DNA of 64,000 bases from assembly GCF_012273655.1 (NCBI RefSeq), contig NZ_JAAWWP010000010.1, forward strand, positions 62,001 to 126,000. Reading direction: 5' to 3'. Shown here in pieces: positions 50,733-59,415 of the stretch. The notes below the pieces were generated by a model. That model had not been told where the DNA came from, ran no database searches, and worked only from the letters and a program-made list of their open reading frames with translations. The first letter of the stretch is position 1, and each line of letters opens with the position of its first letter. The position numbers were made by a program, and so were the translations under genes. The stretch is from Streptomyces physcomitrii. Lineage in GTDB: Bacteria > Actinomycetota > Actinomycetes > Streptomycetales > Streptomycetaceae.

Positions 50733-52214
50733 TCATCTACGGGACGTAGGGCGGGTGTTCGGACCGCCGCTCTTGTACGGAACGGAGGGTCGGGCCCCGG
50801 CGAGGACGCGGCGGGCGGGCCGCCGGTGCCGGCCCCGGCGGCGGAAGGCGAACCAGGTGACCACCGCGCCGAGCAGCACGCAGAGGGCGGCGATCCGCAG
50901 GCCCGCGTGGTAGCCGTCCAGGAAGGCGCGGTCGGGGTGGGTGCCCGCGCCGAGCGCGGCGCGTTCGCGGCGGGCGAGCACCGCGCCGACCAGGACGACG
51001 CCGAGGACCCCGGAGATCTCCCGGGCGGCGCTGAGCAGCCCGGAGGCCGTGCCGGTGTCGGATGCGGGGACCTGGGCCACCGCCCGTACGGTCATCGGGG
51101 TGGTGAGCGCCGAGCCCGCGCCGATCAGCAGCAGCCCGGGCTGGAGGTCCGCGTAGGAGGCGCCGAGCCCGGCGGTGGAGACGAGCAGGAGCCCGGCCGC
51201 GACCGCGGCGAGACCCAGCGCCATGGAGACATGCGCGCCGAGCGCGGCGGCGGCCCGTTCGGCGAAGGGGGTGGCGAGCAGCAGGGCGAGCGCCAGCGGC
51301 AGGAAGGCGAGCCCGGCGCCGGTGGGGGTGAAGCCGAGGACGCGCTGGAGGTAGAGCGCGGTGAAGAAGAAGACGCCGTTGACGCCGATGCCCCACAGGA
51401 TCTGGGCGACGGCGCCCCCGCTCAGCGCCCGGTCGCGCAGCAGCCCCGGGGTGACCAGCGGGGCCGCGGCGCGGGATTCGGCGTATCCGAAGGCGAGGGT
51501 GAGGGCGGCGGCCAGACCGAGGCAGAGCGGGACGGGGGCGGCCCGGAAGCCGTGTTCGCCGCCCTCGACGAGTCCGTAGGTGAGCAGCAGCAGGGCGAGC
51601 GAGGAGAGCAGGGTGCCCGGCAGGTCGAGGCGGCCGCGCGGCGAGGGGGCCCGGCGCTCGCGCGGCGGCACCGCGGGGACCAGGAGCAGGGCGAGCACTC
51701 CGAAGGGGACGTTGAGCAGGAAGACCCAGGTCCAGTCCCCGTGCTGGGTGAGCAGTCCGCCGACCGCGGGCCCGGAGGCGAGCGCCAGGGCGAGGGCCGA
51801 GGTCCACAGCCCGATGGCGGTGGCCCGGCGCGCGGCGGGCAGGTCGGCGGCGACCACCGCGAGCGAGGCGGGGATCACCAGGGCGGCGCCCGCGCCCTGC
51901 ACCGCGCGGGCGGCGATGAGCTGGGCGCCGCTGCCCGCGAGCGCCGCGGCGGCCGAGGAGAGGGTGAAGACGGTGAGGCCCGCGGCGAGCGCCCGCCGGC
52001 GGCCGAGCAGATCGGCGAGCCGCCCGCCGAGGAGCAGCAGGGCGCCGAAGCTGAGCACATAGCTGGTGGCCACCCACTCCAAGTCCGTGACGGACAGGCC
52101 CAGTTCGCGCTGGACGGTGGGCAGGGCCACATTGATGACGGTGTTGTCGAGGGTGGTGAGGAATCCGGCGACGGCGACCATCGCCAGCACCGCGAGCAGC
52201 CGGGCACGGCCCAT
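50733..52214 (-). CDS. DHA2-type MFS exporter (EmrB/QacA-like, about 14 TM)
   Basis: 493 residues. The first TM has AGFLTTLDNTVINVALPTVQ, the loop GGRLADLLGRRRALAAG (motif A), and motif C-like ALASGPAVGGLLTQHGDWTW. 14 hydrophobic segments can be counted. SD AAAGGAGG 8 nt before ATG. Its divergent position to the FAAL-PKS operon across a region with four 12-bp repeats suggests export of that product or resistance to it. Confidence 0.88.
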   Translation of the reverse strand: MGRARLLAVLAMVAVAGFLTTLDNTVINVALPTVQRELGLSVTDLEWVATSYVLSFGALLLLGGRLADLLGRRRALAAGLTVFTLSSAAAALAGSGAQLIAARAVQGAGAALVIPASLAVVAADLPAARRATAIGLWTSALALALASGPAVGGLLTQHGDWTWVFLLNVPFGVLALLLVPAVPPRERRAPSPRGRLDLPGTLLSSLALLLLTYGLVEGGEHGFRAAPVPLCLGLAAALTLAFGYAESRAAAPLVTPGLLRDRALSGGAVAQILWGIGVNGVFFFTALYLQRVLGFTPTGAGLAFLPLALALLLATPFAERAAAALGAHVSMALGLAAVAAGLLLVSTAGLGASYADLQPGLLLIGAGSALTTPMTVRAVAQVPASDTGTASGLLSAAREISGVLGVVLVGAVLARRERAALGAGTHPDRAFLDGYHAGLRIAALCVLLGAVVTWFAFRRRGRHRRPARRVLAGARPSVPYKSGGPNTRPTSRR

Positions 52215-52238
52215 CCGGGGGCCTCCTTTCCTTGCCGG

Positions 52239-52286
52239 GACGACTGGTCGGACAACTGGTCGGACAACTGGCCAGACGACTGGTCA
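52239..52286. promoter_or_regulatory. Four tandem 12-bp direct repeats between exporter and FAAL genes
   Basis: Consensus GACRACTGGYCR: GACGACTGGTCG, GACAACTGGTCG, GACAACTGGCCA, GACGACTGGTCA, without gaps. They lie 25 bp upstream of the exporter start and 210 bp before the FAAL start. The regular spacing of just over one helical turn fits cooperative binding of a regulator on one DNA face. Confidence 0.6.
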
Positions 52287-52495
52287 GGGGGCGGATTCTC
52301 CGGGTGGCGGGGGTGCGGGGGCTGCTGTCCGGAGCGCCGATCGGCCCGGCCGCGGTTGTCAACGGCCTGATAAACGCGGCCCGTTGCTCTGTCAGCAGAC
52401 CGTCTAACCCACCGGCCCGGGTACGCCGGAACCTGGTCGTCCCCCGTTCCGGGAGCCGTTGTCCGCGTACCGCGATCCCTCAGGCTGGAGCCGGC

Positions 52496-54244
52496 ATGAC
52501 GTCCGATTCGCCCCCCACGGGCCCGCTGCTCACCGATCACCTGCGGCACTGGGCCACCGCGCGTGCCCATCAACGCGCCTTCACCCACGTCGACTTCCCG
52601 GGCCCCACCGCCCCCGGCACGCACCGCAGCCTGAGCTGGCGCGCCCTGGACGAGCGCGCCCGGGCCGTCGCGGACGGGCTGCTCCGGGTGACCGCGCCGG
52701 GCGAACGCGCCGCCCTCGTCCTGCCCCAGGGACTCGACTACGTCAGCGCCTTCCTCGGCTGCCTCTACGCCGGGGTGATCGCGGTGCCGCTGTTCACGCC
52801 CGAACTGCCGGGCCACGAGGGGCGGTTGGCGAGCGTCCTGCGCGACTGCGAGCCCGCCTGCCTGCTCGTCACCTCGGCGGGCGGGCCGACGGTGGCGGCC
52901 TTCGCCGCCGAGCACGGGCTGCCCGAGGCGGCCCAGCTCCCGGTCGACGAACTCCTGACCCCCGGATCCGGTCAACTCCCCTCGCCCGCACCGGAGGACA
53001 TCGCCTACCTCCAGTACACCTCGGGCTCCACCCGCACCCCCGCGGGCGTGATGATCAGCCACGCCAATGTGCTCGCCAACGCCCGCCAGGGCATCGCCGC
53101 CCTCACCCCGGCGGCCCTGCCGGTCACCACGGTCGGCTGGCTGCCGCTCTTCCACGACATGGGCCTGCTGCTCAGCGTCGCCGCCCCGGTGACCGGCGGC
53201 TTCCCCTCGGTCCTGATGGACCCGGTGGCCTTCCTGGAGGAGCCCGCCCGCTGGCTGCGCCTGCTCGGCGGCTACCCCGGCGCGATCAGCGCGGCGCCGA
53301 ACTTCGCCTACGACTACTGCGTGGCCCGCACCGACGAGGACACCGTCGACGAGCTGCGCCTGGACCGGGTACGCGCCCTGCTGAACGGCAGCGAACCGGT
53401 CCGCGGCACCACCCTGGAGCGCTTCGCCGCGCACTTCGCCCCCGCGGGTCTCGCCCCGGAGGCGCTCTGCCCGGCCTACGGTCTCGCCGAGGCCACCGTC
53501 TTCGTCACCAGCGACTCCCCGGACCGGGCGCCGGTCACCGTGCACTGCTCGGCGGCGGCGCTCGCCGAGGGCCGCGTCGAGCCGGGCACCCCGGGCGAGG
53601 GCCGCACCGCCCTCCTGGTCTGCGGCCCGCCCGCCGGGCAGGAGATCCGCGTCGCGGACCCGGCGACCGGCGCCGTCCTCGGCCCCGGCGCGGTCGGCGA
53701 GATCCAGTTGCGCGGGCCCAATATCGGCCGGGGCTACTGGAAGAAGGGCCGGCTCAGCGCCGACTGCTTCGGGGTGCACGCCCCCGGCGAAGGGGCCGGG
53801 GAGGGCGGCTGGCTGCGCACCGGGGACCTCGGCGCCCTGCACGAGGGCCGCCTCCTGGTGACCGGACGCCTGAAGGACCTGATCATCGTGGACGGCCGCA
53901 ACCACTATCCGCAGGACATCGAGGAGACCGTGCAGTCGGCTCTCGCGGTGGTGCGCCGCGACCGGCTCACCGCGGTCGGCGTGCCCGCCGGGGACGGCGC
54001 CGGCGAGGAACTGGTCGTGATCGCCGAGCACCGCAGAGGCCTCGCCCCCGGCCCCGCCGAGGCACACGAGGCCCTGGCGCTGGCCCGGGCGGCGGTCTCC
54101 GCCCGGCACGGGGTACGCCTCGCGGACCTGGTGCTCGTGGCGCCGGGCGCGGTCCCCCGCACCTCCAGCGGCAAGGTCGCACGCGCCGCCTCCCGCGCAC
54201 GCCTGACCAGCGGCGGCTTCGCCGCGGTGGAGGCGGGGCGATGA
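52496..54244 (+). CDS. Fatty acyl-AMP ligase (FAAL, FadD32-like)
   Basis: 582 residues. ANL-superfamily adenylating enzyme with AYLQYTSGSTRTPAGVMISH (P-loop), GWLPLFHDMGLL, ALLNGSEPVRGTTLERFAAH, CPAYGLAEATVFVT, GWLRTGDLGALHEGRLLVTG, LIIVDGRNHYPQDIEETVQ and the C-terminal Lys in RTSSGKVARAA. The RGTTLERF and GRNHYPQDIE elements are those of FAALs, which make acyl-AMP and pass it to a carrier protein rather than to CoA. ATGA overlap with the PKS gene shows direct coupling to its N-terminal ACP. SD GGCTGGAG. Confidence 0.92.
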   Translation: MTSDSPPTGPLLTDHLRHWATARAHQRAFTHVDFPGPTAPGTHRSLSWRALDERARAVADGLLRVTAPGERAALVLPQGLDYVSAFLGCLYAGVIAVPLFTPELPGHEGRLASVLRDCEPACLLVTSAGGPTVAAFAAEHGLPEAAQLPVDELLTPGSGQLPSPAPEDIAYLQYTSGSTRTPAGVMISHANVLANARQGIAALTPAALPVTTVGWLPLFHDMGLLLSVAAPVTGGFPSVLMDPVAFLEEPARWLRLLGGYPGAISAAPNFAYDYCVARTDEDTVDELRLDRVRALLNGSEPVRGTTLERFAAHFAPAGLAPEALCPAYGLAEATVFVTSDSPDRAPVTVHCSAAALAEGRVEPGTPGEGRTALLVCGPPAGQEIRVADPATGAVLGPGAVGEIQLRGPNIGRGYWKKGRLSADCFGVHAPGEGAGEGGWLRTGDLGALHEGRLLVTGRLKDLIIVDGRNHYPQDIEETVQSALAVVRRDRLTAVGVPAGDGAGEELVVIAEHRRGLAPGPAEAHEALALARAAVSARHGVRLADLVLVAPGAVPRTSSGKVARAASRARLTSGGFAAVEAGR

Positions 54245-57200
54245 GCGGGGCGGAGGGCGTGTCCGTTGGGGGAGCTGGGACGGGGCGGCCTGGCGCGGGG
54301 GTGCCTGCCGCAGGGCCGCGCGCCGTGGGGCTGCCCGCCGGGTGGGGTGCGGGGGCGCCGGAGGAATCGGGGCGGGCTGCGGGAGATTCGGGCCGGTCTC
54401 CGGAGGGATCGGGCCGGGCTGGTGGGCCGCCGGACTCCGGCCGGGCCGGTGGGCCGTCGGAGGACTCGGGCCGGGCTGCGGGCGTGCGCGGCGAGTCCGG
54501 GCGGAGGTCGGGACCACCGTCGGGACCACCGGAGGACTCGGCCCGGAGCACGGCATCACGGGGTGACTCCGGCTGGGCCGCAGGATCACCCGACGACACC
54601 ACCCGGAGCACGGGATCACGGGCCGACTCCGCCTGGACCGCAGGACCACCCGACGACACGGTCCGGGCCGTGGAACCACCGGACGACACGGTCCGGGCGG
54701 CCGTGCAGCCGCCGGACAACTCCGTCCCGTCCGCCCAACTCCCCCATGCCCACGCCCCGTTGACCCAGGCGGACGACACCCGCGAGCGCCCCGCTCTCCT
54801 CCCGGGCGCGCCCGACCGGGCCGCCCTGCGGGCCGCGCTCACCGACCATCTGCGGCTGCGCCACGGGATCGACCCGGCGGACGTCGACGACGACCGGCCG
54901 CTCGCCGAACTCGGCCTGGCCTCCCGGGACGCGGTCGCCCTGACCGCCCGCCTCGGCGACCTGGTCGGGCACCGGCTGCCCGCCACCCTGCTCTGGGAGA
55001 CCCCGACCCTCGGTGCCCTCCTCGATCGTCTCGATCGCGGGGAGGCCGGGCACGGCGGTCGTACCGAAGCGGTCGGGCGCCCCGAGTCCGTGCCCCTGGA
55101 GGGCAGTTCGCCGGTCGCCGTGATCGGGATCGGCTGCCGGTTGCCGGGCGGGATCCGTTCGCCGCGGGCCTTCTGGGAGTTCCTGGGCGAGAGCGGCGAC
55201 GCGGTCGGCGAGGTGCCCGCGGGCCGGTGGGAAGCCTTCGTACCCCAAGACGCCGAGCTACCGGCCGAGTTGAACCGGTACGGGGCCTATCTCGGCGGGA
55301 TCGGGGAGGTCGCCGCCTTCGACGCGGAGTTCTTCGGCATCGGCGCGCACGAGGCCACCGCGATGGACCCGCAGCAGCGCATCCTCCTGGAGGTGAGCAG
55401 GGAGGCGCTGGACCACGCGGCGCTGCCCGCCGACTCGCTCGCGGGCAGCAGGACCGGCGTCTTCGTCGGCATCAGCGGCAACGAGTACGCCCATCTGACC
55501 ACCGCCGCCCTGGAGTCGGTGGACGCCTGGACCGCGCCCGGCGGCTCGCTGAGCGTCAGCGCGGGCCGTCTCGCCTACACCCTGGACCTGCGCGGGCCCG
55601 CCCTCGCCGTGGACACCGCCTGCTCCTCCTCGCTGGTCGCGGTGCACCACGCGGTGCGCAGCCTCGCCTCGGGGGAGAGCGACACCGCGCTCGCCGCGGG
55701 CGTCAACCTGCTGCTCTCCCCCGCCGTCACGCTCGGTCTGCAACGGGCGGGCGCGCTCTCCGCGGACGGGCGCTGCAAGGCCTTCGACGCCGCCGCGGAC
55801 GGCATCGCGCGGGGCGAGGGCTGCGGGGTGCTCGTCCTGAAGCGGCTGGCCGACGCCGAGCGCGCGGGCGACCGGGTACTCGCCGTGATCGAGGCCTCCG
55901 CGGTCAACTCCGACGGCCGCTCCAACGGGCTCACCGCGCCCAGCGCCGAGGCCCAGCGCGCCCTTCTCCAGGAGGCGCACCCCACTCCGGCCCTGGTGGA
56001 CTACGTCGAGGCGCACGGCACCGGCACCCCGCTCGGGGACCCCGTCGAGGCGGGCGCGCTCGGCGCGGCACTCGGCTCCGGCAGCGGGCGCGGCGCCGAC
56101 CAGCCGCTGCTGATCGGCTCGGCCAAGACCAACCTCGGTCATCTGGAGGCCGCCGCCGGGATCACCGGCCTGATCAAGACCGTCCTCGCCCTGCACCACG
56201 GCGAGATCCCGCCGCAGCTGCACTTCACCGAGCCGGGCCCGCACGCCGATCTGCCCGCCCTCGGCCTGCGCGTGGTGACCGCCGCCGAACCCTGGCCGCG
56301 CTACGCGGGTACCGCCACCGCCGGGGTCTCCGCCTTCGGCTTCAGCGGCACCAACGCCCATGTCGTCCTGCGCGAACACCGCCCCGCCGCCCGCGGTCCG
56401 CGCCCGCCGAAGGCTCCGCGGCAACCCGCCGTGGTCCTGCTCGACGCGCCCACCGAGGACCGGCTGCGCGCCCGCTCGGCCGAACTCGCCGCCTGGCTGC
56501 GCGGATCCGAGGCGCGGGCGGTACGTCCCGAGGACCTCGCCCGCACCCTCGCGGGCCGTACCGGCAAGGGCCGCCGCCGGGTGGCGGTCGTCGCCCGGGA
56601 GCGCGCGGAGATCGCCACCGCCCTCGACCGCCACGCGCGCGGGCAGGCCGACCCGCACCTGATCACCGGCGGCGGTCAGCCCCAAGGACCCGGCGCGGTC
56701 TGGGTGTTCTCCGGCTACGGCTCCCAGTGGCCCGGCATGGCACGCCAACTCCTCGGCTCCGAACCCGCGTTCGCCGCCGCCGTGGCGGAGATCGAGCCGG
56801 TGCTCGCCGCCGAGACAGGTCTGTCCCTGCGCGCCTGCCTGACCGGTGACGGCCCGTCAGGTCCGCCCGACCTGACCGCGATCGACGTGGTGATGCCCCT
56901 GCTCTTCGGCATCCAGGTGGCCCTGGCCCGGCTCTGGGAGTCCTACGGGCTGCGGCCCGCCGCCGTCCTCGGGCACTCGCTCGGCGAGATCGCCGCGGCG
57001 GTGGTGGCCGGAGCCCTCGAACTCCGGGACGGCGCCCGGGTGGTCGGGGTGCGCTCCCGGCTGCTCGCCACCGTGTCCGGGGGCGCGATGGCGGTGGTGG
57101 ACCGGCCCGGCGAGGCGATCGAGGCGCTCAGCCCCGAACTCCCCGGACTGCGGGTCGCGGTGCACTCCTCCCCCGCGCAGTCGGTGGTGACCGGTCCGGC

Positions 57201-59256
57201 GCCCGAGGTACGGGCCCTGGTCGAACGGGTCACCCGGGAGGGCGGCTTCGCCCGGCTGATGCCGGTGACGGTGGCCGGTCACTCCGCTGAAGTCGACCCG
57301 CTGCTCGGCGAGTTCCGCACCGCCCTCGGCCAACTCAGCCCGCAGGCGCCCCGGTTGCCGCGCTACTCCACGGTCACCGAGGACCCGCGCGCCGAGGCCC
57401 CGGGCGATGCCGATTACTGGGCCGCGAACCTGCGCCGCCCGGTGCGCTTCGCCCAGGCGGTGCGCGCGGCGGCCGAGGACGGGCACCGCGTCTTCCTCGA
57501 AGTCGCCCCGCACACGACCCAGTTGCACCCGCTGACCGAGACCCTGCGGGCGGCGGGCGCGGCCGACGCCCTGGTCCTCGGCACCCTGCGGCGGGAGGCG
57601 GACGAGGCGCTCGCCTTCCGCTCCGCGCTCGCCACCCTGCTCGTGCACGGCACCCGCCCGCCCGGACTGCGCGAGACCCTGCACCCGCGCGGCCGCATCA
57701 CCGAGGTCCCGGCACCCCATTGGCACCACCGCACCTTCTGGCCCGGCCGCACGGCGACCACCCCGGAACCCGCCCCGCCCGGCACCGGCACCGGCACCGG
57801 CACCGGCACCGGCACCGGCACCGAGGAGTCCGGCACCCTCCCCCGGCTGCGCCGCTGCGTCGCCGCGGTGATGGGCTACGGCCCCGAACGCCTCGACGCC
57901 GACCTGCCGTTGACCGACCTCGGCCTCGACTCCCTGACCGCGGTCCGCATCCGTACCGCCGTGGAGCGGGAGTTCGACGTGAGCGTGCCGCCCGCGGTAC
58001 TGCTCCGCCAGGGCACCCTGCGCGCGGTCGCCGAACTGCTGGGCGCGGAGGCATCCGTACGGGACGAGGCATCCGTACGGGAGAGGGAAGCACCGCCCGT
58101 ACCGGAGAGGGACGGATCGCCCGTACCGGAGAGGGACGGATCCGCCGTGGAGGAGAAGGCGGGTGCCTCGGTTGAGGCACCCGCGCGGGAGGCCACCGCG
58201 ACACCGCCGGGCGCATCCGCCCCGGAGACCCCCGAGGCACCGGCCGAGCCTGCCCCGCGCGAGCCCGCCCCGCACGAAACCGCCCCGCGCGAAGCCCTCT
58301 CACGCGAAGCCGCCGCACCGCCCGTCACCACGTCCCCCGACCGCCCCGCGCCCCGGCGCATGACGGCGGGCACCACCTCCGGTCCGGTCCGCGGAACCCC
58401 CGGCCGTCTGCGGACCTTTCCCGGCACCGGTCCCGGGGTGCCCCTCTTCCTCGCGCACGCGGCCGGGGGTCTCGCCGATGTCTACGGGCCGCTCGCCGAA
58501 CGCCTCGACAAGGTGCGCCCGGTGTTGGGCTTCGACCGGTGGGAGGACGAGTACGGGCTGTACAGCAGCGTCGGGCGCGACCGCGTGCACGGCGCGTACG
58601 CCGCGGACGATGTCTCGGTGCGCGCGGTCGAGTTCGCCGCCCGGATCCGCGAGGTCCGCCCCGAGGGGCCCTGGCTGCTCGGTGGCTGGTCCTACGGCGG
58701 GCTGCTCGCCCAGGAGGCCGCCCGGCTGCTCTCCACCCGCGGCACCGTCGGGGCCCTGGTCCTCTTCGACTCGGTGCTCCCGCTCCCGGCGCCCGCCGCC
58801 CTCGACCCCCTCGCCCAGGCCCGCGCACGCTTCGCCGCCTTCGCCTCCTATGTCGAGGAGGTGTACGGCGAGCCGCTGCCGCTGCCGTACGAGGAGCTGG
58901 CGCGGCTCGACGACACCGGGCAGGTCGACCTGGTCCTCAAACTCCTGGAGCAGGCCGTCGAGTTGCCCGCCTCGGTCCTCGCACACCAGCGGACCTCCTA
59001 CCTCGACCTGCGCAGCGGGGAGCGGCACCGGCCGGGACCGTACCCGGGCCGCACCCTGCTGTACCGGGCGAGCGAGGCCGCCCCGCACACCGTGCGCGAT
59101 CCACGTTACGAACGCGGGGACGAGGCGCTCGGCTGGGACGCGTACTGCTCCGCGCTGACGGTCCGTCCACTGCCGGGGCACCATCTCGCGCTCCTCGACC
59201 CGCCGGTCGTCGACACCCTGGCCCGCCTGCTCGCCCACGATCTGTCCGGCTACTAG
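54241..59256 (+). CDS. Type I polyketide synthase, ACP-KS-AT-ACP-TE (Pks13-like condensase)
   Basis: 1671 residues. Disordered Gly/Ser/Asp-rich head (1 to about 185); ACP1 about 190-265 with Ser228 in AELGLASRDAVALTARL; KS about 288-710 with Cys461 in VDTACSSSLVAVHHA, EAHGTGTPLGD and NLGHLEAAAG; AT about 820-1107 with Ser913 in GHSLGEIAAAVVAG; ACP2 about 1200-1267 with Ser1231 in LGLDSLTAVRIR; Pro/Ala/Glu linker; TE from about 1400 with Ser1484 in GGWSYGGLLAQEAA and a C-terminal GHHLALL. There are no reductive domains. The order equals that of mycobacterial Pks13, and ACP1 has the same LGLxSRDAV motif. The AT specificity motif reads VAGHS, neither HAFH nor YASH. It should join a FAAL-supplied acyl chain to a (alkyl)malonyl unit and release it through the TE. 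Confidence 0.93.
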   Translation: MSGAEGVSVGGAGTGRPGAGVPAAGPRAVGLPAGWGAGAPEESGRAAGDSGRSPEGSGRAGGPPDSGRAGGPSEDSGRAAGVRGESGRRSGPPSGPPEDSARSTASRGDSGWAAGSPDDTTRSTGSRADSAWTAGPPDDTVRAVEPPDDTVRAAVQPPDNSVPSAQLPHAHAPLTQADDTRERPALLPGAPDRAALRAALTDHLRLRHGIDPADVDDDRPLAELGLASRDAVALTARLGDLVGHRLPATLLWETPTLGALLDRLDRGEAGHGGRTEAVGRPESVPLEGSSPVAVIGIGCRLPGGIRSPRAFWEFLGESGDAVGEVPAGRWEAFVPQDAELPAELNRYGAYLGGIGEVAAFDAEFFGIGAHEATAMDPQQRILLEVSREALDHAALPADSLAGSRTGVFVGISGNEYAHLTTAALESVDAWTAPGGSLSVSAGRLAYTLDLRGPALAVDTACSSSLVAVHHAVRSLASGESDTALAAGVNLLLSPAVTLGLQRAGALSADGRCKAFDAAADGIARGEGCGVLVLKRLADAERAGDRVLAVIEASAVNSDGRSNGLTAPSAEAQRALLQEAHPTPALVDYVEAHGTGTPLGDPVEAGALGAALGSGSGRGADQPLLIGSAKTNLGHLEAAAGITGLIKTVLALHHGEIPPQLHFTEPGPHADLPALGLRVVTAAEPWPRYAGTATAGVSAFGFSGTNAHVVLREHRPAARGPRPPKAPRQPAVVLLDAPTEDRLRARSAELAAWLRGSEARAVRPEDLARTLAGRTGKGRRRVAVVARERAEIATALDRHARGQADPHLITGGGQPQGPGAVWVFSGYGSQWPGMARQLLGSEPAFAAAVAEIEPVLAAETGLSLRACLTGDGPSGPPDLTAIDVVMPLLFGIQVALARLWESYGLRPAAVLGHSLGEIAAAVVAGALELRDGARVVGVRSRLLATVSGGAMAVVDRPGEAIEALSPELPGLRVAVHSSPAQSVVTGPAPEVRALVERVTREGGFARLMPVTVAGHSAEVDPLLGEFRTALGQLSPQAPRLPRYSTVTEDPRAEAPGDADYWAANLRRPVRFAQAVRAAAEDGHRVFLEVAPHTTQLHPLTETLRAAGAADALVLGTLRREADEALAFRSALATLLVHGTRPPGLRETLHPRGRITEVPAPHWHHRTFWPGRTATTPEPAPPGTGTGTGTGTGTGTEESGTLPRLRRCVAAVMGYGPERLDADLPLTDLGLDSLTAVRIRTAVEREFDVSVPPAVLLRQGTLRAVAELLGAEASVRDEASVREREAPPVPERDGSPVPERDGSAVEEKAGASVEAPAREATATPPGASAPETPEAPAEPAPREPAPHETAPREALSREAAAPPVTTSPDRPAPRRMTAGTTSGPVRGTPGRLRTFPGTGPGVPLFLAHAAGGLADVYGPLAERLDKVRPVLGFDRWEDEYGLYSSVGRDRVHGAYAADDVSVRAVEFAARIREVRPEGPWLLGGWSYGGLLAQEAARLLSTRGTVGALVLFDSVLPLPAPAALDPLAQARARFAAFASYVEEVYGEPLPLPYEELARLDDTGQVDLVLKLLEQAVELPASVLAHQRTSYLDLRSGERHRPGPYPGRTLLYRASEAAPHTVRDPRYERGDEALGWDAYCSALTVRPLPGHHLALLDPPVVDTLARLLAHDLSGY
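57781..57822. repeat. Seven perfect copies of GGCACC within the PKS gene
   Basis: 42 bp of GGCACC encode a Gly-Thr run in the linker before ACP2. Short tandem duplications occur also at about 58048-58083 (ATCCGTACGGGA-type) and 58099-58143 (24-bp unit). All are in linkers, none in a domain. Confidence 0.85.
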
Positions 59257-59415
59257 GCCATGAGGGAGCAGGAGGGGACGCCCCTCCTCCGCCCCGGCCC
59301 CCAGACGCGCCGCCCGGTTTCCTCACCCTCCGCCGGACCGGGCGGCGCTCAACCCCACCGCCCTCCCCCGCCCGAACCCCGCGACCCGTACCCCCGTACC
59401 CCCGACGAGGTGACC

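Noticed and set aside
52232..52495. Earlier start of the FAAL gene
   Set aside because: The extension covers the four 12-bp repeats and the promoter region. ATG 52496 has an SD and the family's usual N-terminus follows it.
52459..54240. Extension of the PKS open frame upstream to 52459
   Set aside because: This part lies in another frame over the FAAL gene and encodes Arg/Pro-rich nonsense. The PKS starts at the ATGA overlap at 54241.
56857..58275. Long open frame on the minus strand inside the PKS gene
   Set aside because: It is antisense to confirmed AT/ACP domains and its protein is low-complexity Gly/Arg. It results from the strong GC bias at third positions.
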